The notes below the pieces were generated by a model, which searched no databases, was not told where the DNA came from, and worked only from the letters and a program-made list of their open reading frames with translations. Shown in pieces: positions 8,760 through 14,929 of a DNA stretch of 21,934 nt. Position numbers and translations under genes: made by a program. Source of the stretch: Streptosporangiaceae bacterium (GTDB lineage Bacteria; Actinomycetota; Actinomycetes; Streptosporangiales; Streptosporangiaceae); contig JASIBM010000489.1 in NCBI GenBank assembly GCA_030045175.1, forward strand, positions 1-21,934, given 5' to 3'. Every line of letters starts with the position of its first letter. Position 1 is the first letter of the stretch.

Positions 8760-9781
8760 GAAGTCACCGCCTGCTGCCCGACCCGGGCGTCCCCCTGGCT
8801 TACCGCGCTTACCGCGCTAGCCGTCTGGCTTTGCCTTCGCTTGGCTATGAAGTGGGCGACCCACCAGCCGAGGCCTCGGATCGCGCACACGATGCACAAG
8901 GCGTAGAACAGCGTGTACACGATGTTCATCGCCATCAAGATCCCGTACACGAACGCGACCGAGCTGCCGAACATGAACATGTTCATCGGTTTAGAAGGTG
9001 TGGTCGCCGGGTCGGTGATCATGTAGTTGCTGAACAGCACGAACGCGACGCCCGTCATCACGCCGAGCGCGGTGTTGAGCTGGACGCCGTAGATCCAGTG
9101 CCGGACGAACGCCTGGATCGCGAACGCTCCCATCCAGCCGACGACAAGCGGGGTCTTCTTGGTGAGCAGCGCGTTGAGCACCGTGCCGGCGGTCAGGATG
9201 ATCATCGGGATCATCAGCCTGAAGTACGAGTTCGCCCACTCGGTGAACTGGTAGGGCGGCGAGATGCTGACCCAGTTGCCTAGCACGAGCAAGGTCACCG
9301 CGATGCCGAGGTTGGACGGGTTCATGAAGTGCCGCATCTTGCCCTTGATCGGCGCCCTGAGCACGTGCTTCTGGGACACCGCGACCACGATGCAGAACAT
9401 GACCGGCCACCACTGGTTGTTGGCGTAGAGCAGCATGTTGCAGGCCAGGGCGGTGATGTGCGAGGGCAGGAAGAACGCCATCGTGTCCTTGGGGCTGTCG
9501 CCGAGGTACCCAGGCCTGCGGTGCTCCACCCACGCGCTGAGCGTCTCGAAGGTCGCCTCGGTCGCGTACCCGGTGAGCACGGCGAAGATCGGCCACAGGT
9601 ATGGCTGCTCCCAGCCGAGCAGGGTGTACCCGAAGATGTTGAAGACGGAAATCGATATCGCGAAGTTGCGCAGGGCCAGGTAGCGCGGGTCTTTCCACTT
9701 GCTGACCTCGCCAGCCTGGCCCGCCTTCCCTGCTTCTTGTGCTGCCGGAATGCTGGCCACCGGCTTGACGGTCGCGGTCAT
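8756..9781 (-). CDS. unbU: UnbU-like enediyne cassette membrane protein (RnfD/NqrB family)
   Basis: A 341-aa polytopic membrane protein with about nine or ten hydrophobic segments (roughly 37-56, 60-77, 101-137, 155-172, 186-206, 212-232, 237-252, 268-304). Its C-terminal half contains SNYMITDPATTPSKP, which resembles the TDPVTSP-like motif of RnfD/NqrB subunits of ion-translocating oxidoreductases. UnbU is a conserved enediyne warhead-cassette member of unproven biochemical role; redox or transport work at the membrane is inferred. The ATG at 9781 overlaps the unbV stop as ATGA, and its stop overlaps the pksE GTG, so it is coupled on both sides. The N-terminal ~30 and C-terminal ~25 residues are polar tails. 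Confidence 0.92.
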   Translation of the reverse strand: MTATVKPVASIPAAQEAGKAGQAGEVSKWKDPRYLALRNFAISISVFNIFGYTLLGWEQPYLWPIFAVLTGYATEATFETLSAWVEHRRPGYLGDSPKDTMAFFLPSHITALACNMLLYANNQWWPVMFCIVVAVSQKHVLRAPIKGKMRHFMNPSNLGIAVTLLVLGNWVSISPPYQFTEWANSYFRLMIPMIILTAGTVLNALLTKKTPLVVGWMGAFAIQAFVRHWIYGVQLNTALGVMTGVAFVLFSNYMITDPATTPSKPMNMFMFGSSVAFVYGILMAMNIVYTLFYALCIVCAIRGLGWWVAHFIAKRRQSQTASAVSAVSQGDARVGQQAVTS

Positions 9782-11766
9782 CGGCTCTGGACCTCCTGTG
9801 CAGTGGTGGTGAGGTAGATGTTGTGGTTACCGGGGGTGAGCGTCAGGGTCTGGTAGTGCAGCACGCCGTTGGTGTCGCGCCAGTGGATGTGCACGGTGAC
9901 CAAGCCGCTGTACTTGCCGAGGCCGAAGTAGACCTCGAAGCTGTCCTTGCCGCTATGGCCGCTGCCGCCGTCTAGCTGGGCGATCTGGGTGTGCCCTGGG
10001 ATGTTGATCTGGACGGTCGCGCCGTAGGCCGGGGTGCCAAGGCCCTCCAGGCCCACCCCTGGGGTGCTGCCTGGTACTGGCCGGTACAGGTGCAGGCCGA
10101 GGTAGTTGCCGACGCGCGACTCGTTGGCGTAGAAGGCTGGCGGCCCCCACTGGCGGGCCACGGCGAAGTCCTCCCTGCCGATGCCGCGGGTGTCGGCGAT
10201 CGCGATGCCGCGGGTCGGGGTGTGCACGCACAGCCCGAGGTTCTGGCTGATGTTGGCGTAGTGCATGCCAGGCGACCAGGCGTAGAAGGCGAGGCACTGA
10301 TGCCCGGCGATGTCGTCGCCCGGCTGCACCAGCGGCCAGTTAGCCGGGTTGGAAAGCAGGTCGTCGTTGGTCATGGCCATTTCCTGCAGCCACGGCCACC
10401 GGTTGATCGTGCCCTTGATGAACCCGTCGGCCTGGACCACGTCGAGGTGGCCGCTGTTCAGGAAGTCACCGAACTTCACGTCCCAGGACCAGCCGGTCCA
10501 CGCCATGCCGACCTCTTCGGCCTGCTGCGAGAACGGCGCCGTGCCGCTGGCCAGCTGCTGCTTCATGTTCGCGTAGCTGGAGGAGTCGTTCTGGAAGACG
10601 AGATTGCTTTCCTCCAGGCCGTACGGGGTGGTGATGTCACTGATCATGAAGTCGAACTTGCCGTTGTCCCACAGGTCGCCGAAATCAACGCCCATTCCCT
10701 TGAACGATCCCTTTCCGACCACGAAGGACTTGGGCGTGAACGGACCTCGGTAGCCGACCGCCTCGGTGAACCTGATGTGGCCGGGGGTGGACACGTTGTA
10801 GAGCAGGTGGCCCTCGCCGAAGTCGTTGGCGATGTACAGGTCGGGCAGCCCGTTCCCGGTCAGGTCGGCGCTGGCCATCGCCAGCGTCCAGCCGGTGCTG
10901 TCGAGGTACGGGATCGCGTCGGGCTGCTCGAGGTAAGTCACCGTGGGGTTCGGGCCTGACGTTCCGCCGGTCCACAAGAACACGTGGTCGCCGCCGCCGT
11001 TCTTGGCGAACGACAACGAGGACGGCATCTGCACGTTGTCCAGGCCGTGCGGGTCGAGCACCGCCGAGTCGGGGAAGTAGTTCCCGACGATGATGTCCGG
11101 GTGCCCGGTGCCGTCGAAGTCGGCGACAGCCACGGCGTTGGTGTTCCAGTCCGGCCCGCCGTAGGCGCCGCCGATGCTCGCCTGGGGCAGCAGTTCGACC
11201 GGCCGGTACGCGCTCGGCGACGGCGTCGTCGCCGTGGAGCGCGCGAGGAAGATGATCGGCGAGCGGCCCCAGTAGTAGACCAGGAAGTCAGTGCGCCCGT
11301 CGCCGTTGTAGTCCCCTGGGACGCAGCCCATCGGGGCCATCGTCTTGTTGTACGGCAATGGCGCCGGGTTCAGCACGAATGGCGTGAACCTGTCCCGCGC
11401 CGGCGCGGTCGGCGTGTACGTCACTATCACGTCATTCGTGCGCGGGTCGACTATGCACATGCCATCGTCGAGGCCGTGACCCGTGACGTCGGCCAGCGCC
11501 ACGCCCGCCCCCACCGAGGAAATCCAGGACCGCAGGTGATAATAGGCGGGATTCACCTGGCGTATTGTCATGGTGGGGTGATAGCCGGGCGGCATGGCGA
11601 TCGGCATTTGCACGAACTTGTAGGGCGCCGCCACTTGCTTTATGTTGCCTTTGAAGAGTGGTGGCTGCCGGGCGGCATTGAACAACACCAAGATGACCAC
11701 GATGGCTGCCACGCCGGGTAGCATGCGAAGAGCACGCGAAGTGGAATTGGGCGTCGTTTCGCTCAC
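9778..11766 (-). CDS. unbV: UnbV-like enediyne cassette protein (FG-GAP repeats + ASPIC/UnbV domain)
   Basis: A 662-aa membrane-anchored extracytoplasmic protein. A hydrophobic segment at residues 14-31 is probably an uncleaved anchor. Several calcium-binding-like FG-GAP/VCBS propeller motifs follow (GDYNGDGRTDFLVYYWG, ADFDGTGHPDIIVGNYF, ADLTGNGLPDLYIANDFG, GDFLNSGHLDVVQADG). The C-terminal ~110 residues match the ASPIC/UnbV domain (NYLGLHLY, GLGTPAYGATVQI, FEVYFGLGKYSGLVTVHIHW). UnbV is a fixed member of enediyne core cassettes, but its biochemical role is not settled. Start is GTG at 11766 with an AGGAG site about 6 bases upstream. It is first in the operon as seen here. Confidence 0.93.
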   Translation of the reverse strand: MSETTPNSTSRALRMLPGVAAIVVILVLFNAARQPPLFKGNIKQVAAPYKFVQMPIAMPPGYHPTMTIRQVNPAYYHLRSWISSVGAGVALADVTGHGLDDGMCIVDPRTNDVIVTYTPTAPARDRFTPFVLNPAPLPYNKTMAPMGCVPGDYNGDGRTDFLVYYWGRSPIIFLARSTATTPSPSAYRPVELLPQASIGGAYGGPDWNTNAVAVADFDGTGHPDIIVGNYFPDSAVLDPHGLDNVQMPSSLSFAKNGGGDHVFLWTGGTSGPNPTVTYLEQPDAIPYLDSTGWTLAMASADLTGNGLPDLYIANDFGEGHLLYNVSTPGHIRFTEAVGYRGPFTPKSFVVGKGSFKGMGVDFGDLWDNGKFDFMISDITTPYGLEESNLVFQNDSSSYANMKQQLASGTAPFSQQAEEVGMAWTGWSWDVKFGDFLNSGHLDVVQADGFIKGTINRWPWLQEMAMTNDDLLSNPANWPLVQPGDDIAGHQCLAFYAWSPGMHYANISQNLGLCVHTPTRGIAIADTRGIGREDFAVARQWGPPAFYANESRVGNYLGLHLYRPVPGSTPGVGLEGLGTPAYGATVQINIPGHTQIAQLDGGSGHSGKDSFEVYFGLGKYSGLVTVHIHWRDTNGVLHYQTLTLTPGNHNIYLTTTAQEVQSR

Positions 11767-11795
11767 GGTCAGCTCCTGACTTGTCGTCGGCGGAA

Positions 11796-11810
11796 TGGCC
11801 TATTAGGCCA
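11796..11810. promoter_or_regulatory. Perfect 15-bp palindrome, candidate operator of the enediyne operon
   Basis: TGGCCTATTAGGCCA is a perfect 7-1-7 palindrome, 30 bases upstream of the unbV start codon. It overlaps the candidate -10 hexamer of the unbV promoter, the right position for a repressor. The shape resembles Fur-family or TetR-like sites, but the sequence does not match a Zur box, so the regulator is unknown. Confidence 0.45.
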
Positions 11811-11828
11811 GTAGCACCCTGAAGGCAA
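11800..11828 (-). promoter_or_regulatory. Candidate promoter of the enediyne operon
   Basis: Read on the minus strand, TTGCCT (11828-11823) and TAATAG (11805-11800) are separated by exactly 17 bases. This would start transcription near 11793 and leave a ~27-base leader with the AGGAG site before the GTG. The -35 matches 4 of 6 consensus bases but the -10 is weak, so this is a tentative call. Confidence 0.3.
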
Positions 11829-12007
11829 TCGCCTTACGCGGATCCCTGGCAGCCGGGATCACATCGACCATGCGAAGCCTTCACATTCGAGCCCGTTAAT
11901 AGACTCAGCATGAAGCCCCAGAGCGGGACATACCTTCTCTGACCTTGCTCGATCGCACGCGCCTGGCGCTGCGGCCACGTGGCGCGGTCAGCGGCTAGGG
12001 CGCGGCT

Positions 12008-12460
12008 TTAACGACAGGCGGCGCAAAGGCCCAGAACGTCCAGCCGGTGGCTGTGGGCCTGGAAGCCCGCCTCGTCGGCGAGTCGCGCGATGGCGCGGGC
12101 GGCCTGCTGCTCGAAGCCCGAGGGCAAGATCACGTCGGTGACCTTGCCGCAATTAAGGCACACCAGGTGATGGTGATGCCCGGTGAGGTCCTCGGCCAGT
12201 TCAAACCGGGTGAATTCGTCGCCGGCCGCGACGCGCCTGACAAGCCCGGCGGATTCCAGATCGGTCAGGTGCCGGTAGGCCGAGCTGCGCGGCAGGTCGG
12301 GCAGCTGGCTGGCGATGTCCTCGATGCTGACCGGATGGCCGGCGCTGAGCAGCAGGCTGATGATGGCCCGCCGGCCTGGGGTGTACCGCTGGTCGGCCTG
12401 CCGCAGCCGGCGCTCGGCCACGGAGTGCGTGTCGCCGCTAGTGCTCGTCATAGTGGTCAT
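12008..12460 (-). CDS. zur: Fur-family zinc uptake regulator (Zur-like)
   Basis: About 150 aa from the ATG at 12460. The N-terminal winged helix contains YTPGRRAIISLLLSAGHPVS and PRSSAYRHLTDLESAGLVRR. The dimerisation domain has the HHHH run followed by CLNC and a terminal CAAC: two CxxC pairs that hold the structural zinc of Fur/Zur proteins. Zur represses zinc-uptake genes when zinc is replete. Zinc specificity is inferred from the adjacent importer and the Zur-like palindrome at its promoter. The gene begins inside the 3' end of the His-rich gene (23-base overlap in another frame; the ATG at 12451 is an alternative), with no clear ribosome site, so translation is probably coupled. The frame remains open upstream, but that extension is a Thr/Arg-rich shadow of the His-rich gene. 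Confidence 0.88.
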   Translation of the reverse strand: MTTMTSTSGDTHSVAERRLRQADQRYTPGRRAIISLLLSAGHPVSIEDIASQLPDLPRSSAYRHLTDLESAGLVRRVAAGDEFTRFELAEDLTGHHHHLVCLNCGKVTDVILPSGFEQQAARAIARLADEAGFQAHSHRLDVLGLCAACR

Positions 12461-12728
12461 CGTGAGCGGCGTGCCGGTGCCCGTCGTGCGCGTAGTCCAT
12501 GTGGTCGCCGTGCGCGACCGCGTCATGCCCGCAGCCTTCCTCGTGCGCGTGCTCGTGACTGGCGTGGGCCAGGTGCGGCAGCGGATGCTCGTCGTAGTGA
12601 CCCTCATGCGGGGTATGGGCGTGGCCCTCGTGCACGTAGTCGACGTGGCCCTCGCGCTGCACGCTCGCGTGCCCGCAATCCGGCCCGTGCTCGTGCCCGT
12701 GCGCGGCGTGCACATCATGGGTGTCCAT
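12438..12728 (-). CDS. Histidine-rich putative zinc-binding protein with duplicated 35-aa unit
   Basis: A 96-aa protein with 27 histidines, two cysteines and many acidic residues, and no signal peptide or membrane segment, so it is probably a cytosolic metal buffer or chaperone. Residues 14-48 and 62-96 are two copies of one unit, each with CGH near the start, a central D-Y-x-H-x-G-H and ending HYDEH. Small single-unit proteins of this kind next to zinc genes are familiar in actinobacteria, to my recollection; the function is not proven. The ATG at 12728 has a GGGAGGAA site 6 bases upstream. It overlaps the ArsR/SmtB stop by 14 bases and the zur-like start by 23, forming a tight three-gene operon. 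Confidence 0.88.
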   Translation of the reverse strand: MDTHDVHAAHGHEHGPDCGHASVQREGHVDYVHEGHAHTPHEGHYDEHPLPHLAHASHEHAHEEGCGHDAVAHGDHMDYAHDGHRHAAHDDHYDEH

Positions 12729-13038
12729 CAGGTTCCTCCCTGCTGTGCTGGACGGCGTCGGCGACAATGTGCGCCACGTGCTGGTCGGCCAGGGAGTAGG
12801 CGGCCTCCCGGCCGTGCCGTTCTACCCCGACCAGGCGGGCGGCACGCAGCACCCGCAGGTGCTGCGACACCAGCGGCTGGCTCATCCCCAGGCGCTCGAC
12901 AAGCTCGTGCACGAACCTGGGCCGTTCCGCGAGCTCGGTGACGATGGCGAGCCGAGCCGGGGCCGACAGCACCCTCAGCAGCTCCCCGGCGGCCTCGAAC
13001 GGCTTCACCTGCGCGGACACTCTTTCATATAAACACAT
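12715..13038 (-). CDS. smtB: ArsR/SmtB-family zinc sensor repressor
   Basis: A 107-aa winged-helix repressor. The helix-turn-helix spans FVHELVERLGMSQPLVSQHL, followed by the beta-wing VGVERHGREAAYSL. The C-terminal helix carries D85-x-H87-x10-H98-x2-E101, an exact match to the alpha-5 zinc site (DxHx10HxxE/H) of SmtB/CzrA-type sensors; no alpha-3 CxC metal site is seen. Zinc binding to this site releases DNA and derepresses detoxification or storage genes, here plausibly its own operon with the His-rich protein. The ATG at 13038 lacks a ribosome site; a GTG at 13020 is an alternative, and the AT-rich patch upstream could give a leaderless message. It is divergent from the zinc importer. Confidence 0.9.
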   Translation of the reverse strand: MCLYERVSAQVKPFEAAGELLRVLSAPARLAIVTELAERPRFVHELVERLGMSQPLVSQHLRVLRAARLVGVERHGREAAYSLADQHVAHIVADAVQHSREEPDGHP

Positions 13039-13056
13039 GCAAATCTATTTATGCAA
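13021..13056. promoter_or_regulatory. AT-rich divergent promoter/operator of the smtB operon
   Basis: A strikingly AT-rich patch in GC-rich DNA. It contains the direct repeat ATGCAA (13037-13042 and 13051-13056), a 4-2-4 repeat AAAT-ct-ATTT (13041-13050), and half-site-like TTTCATATA, which resembles ArsR/SmtB operator halves. On the minus strand TTGCAT and TTATAT lie 18 bases apart. Autoregulation by the SmtB-like protein is inferred; the exact operator is not resolved. Confidence 0.45.
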
Positions 13057-13079
13057 TGGCACGCATTGGCGCGACTTAC

Positions 13080-13109
13080 TTGCACTGAGACTCAGTCTCA
13101 GACTATGTT
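13080..13109 (+). promoter_or_regulatory. Promoter of the zinc importer operon, apparently leaderless
   Basis: TTGCAC at 13080-13085 and TATGTT at 13104-13109 are separated by 18 bases. The -10 fits the actinobacterial TAnnnT pattern and ends 7 bases before the ATG at 13117, the spacing expected when transcription starts at the start codon. There is no convincing ribosome site, which agrees with a leaderless message. Confidence 0.6.
13085..13101. promoter_or_regulatory. Zur-box-like perfect 17-bp palindrome
   Basis: CTGAGACTCAGTCTCAG is a perfect 8-1-8 palindrome filling the -35/-10 spacer of the importer promoter. Its 15-base core TGAGACTCAGTCTCA matches the actinobacterial Zur consensus TGAAAATCATTTTCA (recalled) at 11 of 15 positions, including both TGA/TCA ends and the TCA centre. 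Binding here would block RNA polymerase when zinc is sufficient. Confidence 0.65.
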
Positions 13110-13116
13110 GTGGGTC

Positions 13117-14073
13117 ATGACACTTAGGCAACGGCAGCCAGCACCAGGCCGCATGGCGCTGCCCTTGGCGACGGCTCTAGTTGCGGCCCTGTTCACGATG
13201 GTGATCACCGCCTGCTCCGCAAGCTCGGCAGGAACCTCCAAGTCCGGCGTGATCAACGCGATCGGCGCGGAGAACGAGTACGCGAACGTGCTGAGCCAGA
13301 TCGGCGGCAGGTACGTGCACGTGACGGCGATCCTGGACAACCCGAACACCGATCCGCACACGTTCGAGGCGAGCGCGCAGGTCGCCGCCGAGGTCAGCGG
13401 CGCCCAGCTGATCGTGCAGAACGGGGTCTCCTACGACACCTGGATCAACAAGATCGAGTCCGCCTCACCCAACTCGGGCCGCAAGGTGATCGTTGCCCAG
13501 CAGGTGCTGCACCTGCCGAACAACACCCCAAATCCGCACTTGTGGTACAACCCGCGCACGATGCCCGCGGTCGCGGCCGTCATGGCCGCGGACCTGTCGG
13601 CGCTGCGACCGGCGCACGCCGCCTACTTCCGCGCCCGCCTGCGGGCGTTCGACCGCTCGCTCACGCCGTGGCTGAACGCGATCGCCGCGTTCAAGGCGGC
13701 GCACCCGGGCACGACCGCCGCCACGACCGAGCCGGTCGCCGACTACCTGCTGACCGCCATGGGAATCAAGAACCTGACCCCGTGGGCCTTCCAGGCCGAC
13801 ATCATGAACGGCGTGGACCCTTCCCCGCAGGACATCGCGCTCGAGAACGGCTTCTTCAGCAAGCACCAGGCCACGCTCTTCGCGTACAACCAGCAGGTGA
13901 CGGACTCGCTGACCGCCTCCATCCGGCAGAACGCGCTGGCCGACGGCGTCCCCGTCGTCGGCGTGTACGAGACCATGCCCACCCCCGGGTATGACTACCA
14001 GTCCTGGATGCTCGCCGAGACGCAAGCCATCACCAAGGCGGTCACCAGCAAGGTCTCCACCCAGAAGCTATGA
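13117..14073 (+). CDS. znuA: Zinc ABC transporter substrate-binding lipoprotein
   Basis: A 318-aa cluster A-I metal-binding lipoprotein. A signal peptide ends in lipobox ITAC with the lipidated Cys at residue 33. Likely metal ligands are H81 in DPHTFE and H141 in NPHLWYNP, with a third from the TTEPVADYLL segment (Glu). The fourth ligand region (VYETMPTPGYDYQSWM) is less standard, and there is no His-rich loop of the ZnuA type. The protein captures zinc, or possibly manganese, outside the membrane and delivers it to the permease. The start at 13117 is chosen because it sits 7 bases after the -10; earlier in-frame ATGs lie within or upstream of the promoter. Its stop overlaps the ATPase start as ATGA. 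Confidence 0.9.
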   Translation: MTLRQRQPAPGRMALPLATALVAALFTMVITACSASSAGTSKSGVINAIGAENEYANVLSQIGGRYVHVTAILDNPNTDPHTFEASAQVAAEVSGAQLIVQNGVSYDTWINKIESASPNSGRKVIVAQQVLHLPNNTPNPHLWYNPRTMPAVAAVMAADLSALRPAHAAYFRARLRAFDRSLTPWLNAIAAFKAAHPGTTAATTEPVADYLLTAMGIKNLTPWAFQADIMNGVDPSPQDIALENGFFSKHQATLFAYNQQVTDSLTASIRQNALADGVPVVGVYETMPTPGYDYQSWMLAETQAITKAVTSKVSTQKL

Positions 14074-14924
14074 CGAGCGAACACGCCACCGATGCGGTGC
14101 TGGCCCAGGACATGCTGACCCAGGACACGCGCGACATACTGCGCGTGGACCGGGTCAGCGTCACCCTGTCCGGCCGCCGGGTACTCGACGAGGTCAGCTT
14201 CACCATCGGGGCCGGCCAGTTCACCGGCCTGATCGGACCCAACGGAGCCGGCAAGACGACGCTGCTGCGGGTGATACTCGGCCTGCAGCGGCCAGGCAGC
14301 GGCCAGGTGGCCATACTCGGCAAGCCGCGCGACCCCAGGCGCACGCCGATCGGCTACGTGCCGCAGAAGGTGCTGCTCGATGACGACCTGCCCATGCGCG
14401 CGCGGGACCTGATCGCCCTTGGCATCGACGGGCACCGCTACGGGCTGCGGCGGCGGTCCGCGCGGCGAGCCGAGGCGGTCAGGGAGATGCTGCACGCCGT
14501 CGACGCCGACCGGTTCGCCGACGCGCGGGTCGGCAACCTGTCCGGCGGCGAGCAGCAGCGGGTCCTGATCGCGCACGCCCTGATCAGCCGGCCCAGGCTG
14601 CTGCTGCTCGACGAGCCGCTGGCCAACCTCGACCTGCGCAGCGGGCAGGAGATCATCAGCCTGCTCGCCAGGCTCACCCGCGAGCAGCAGATAGCCGTGC
14701 TGCTCTCGGCGCACGAGATGAACCCGCTGCTGCCCGTGATGGACCACGTCGTCTACCTGGCCGCCGGGCGCGCCGCGAGCGGGACCACCCGTGAGGTCGT
14801 TCGCAGCGAGGTGCTCAGCGCGCTGTACGGCCACCACGTCGACGTGCTTGAGGTGGGCGGCCGGGTGCTCGTCGTCGCCGGACCTGACGATGCCACCATG
14901 GCCGACGCGGCCGGGGCGGGCTGA
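14070..14924 (+). CDS. znuC: Zinc ABC transporter ATP-binding protein
   Basis: A 284-aa ABC ATPase with all core motifs: Walker A GPNGAGKTT (about 56-64), Q-loop at YVPQK, signature LSGGEQQR, Walker B LLLLDEP with catalytic Glu, D-loop LANLDL, and switch His in LSAHEM. It drives import through the two downstream permeases. The first ~25 residues precede the ABC fold and are non-conserved. The ATG overlaps the stop of the lipoprotein gene, so the two are translationally coupled; the permease gene starts 5 bases after its stop. Confidence 0.95.
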   Translation: MTSEHATDAVLAQDMLTQDTRDILRVDRVSVTLSGRRVLDEVSFTIGAGQFTGLIGPNGAGKTTLLRVILGLQRPGSGQVAILGKPRDPRRTPIGYVPQKVLLDDDLPMRARDLIALGIDGHRYGLRRRSARRAEAVREMLHAVDADRFADARVGNLSGGEQQRVLIAHALISRPRLLLLDEPLANLDLRSGQEIISLLARLTREQQIAVLLSAHEMNPLLPVMDHVVYLAAGRAASGTTREVVRSEVLSALYGHHVDVLEVGGRVLVVAGPDDATMADAAGAG

Positions 14925-14929
14925 CCGGC

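Larger units (their letters stand above)
11767..12007. other. Intergenic region between zur-like gene and the enediyne operon
   Basis: About 240 bases without a credible gene. It holds the putative unbV promoter/operator listed separately, an inverted repeat GATCCC-N8-GGGATC (11841-11860), a 5-bp-arm hairpin AAGGC-N4-GCCTT (11822-11835) and a GC-rich palindrome GCCACGTGGC (11974-11983). No hairpin followed by a T-run was found downstream of the zur-like stop, so termination of that operon before unbV is uncertain. Confidence 0.6.

Noticed and set aside
11974..11983. GCCACGTGGC palindrome as a transcription terminator after zur
   Set aside because: There is no following T-run and the stem is short; such GC palindromes are frequent by chance in this DNA.
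12461..12718. Longer start for the zur-like gene
   Set aside because: The extension is a Thr/Arg-rich out-of-frame reading of the His-rich protein gene and adds no Fur-family sequence.
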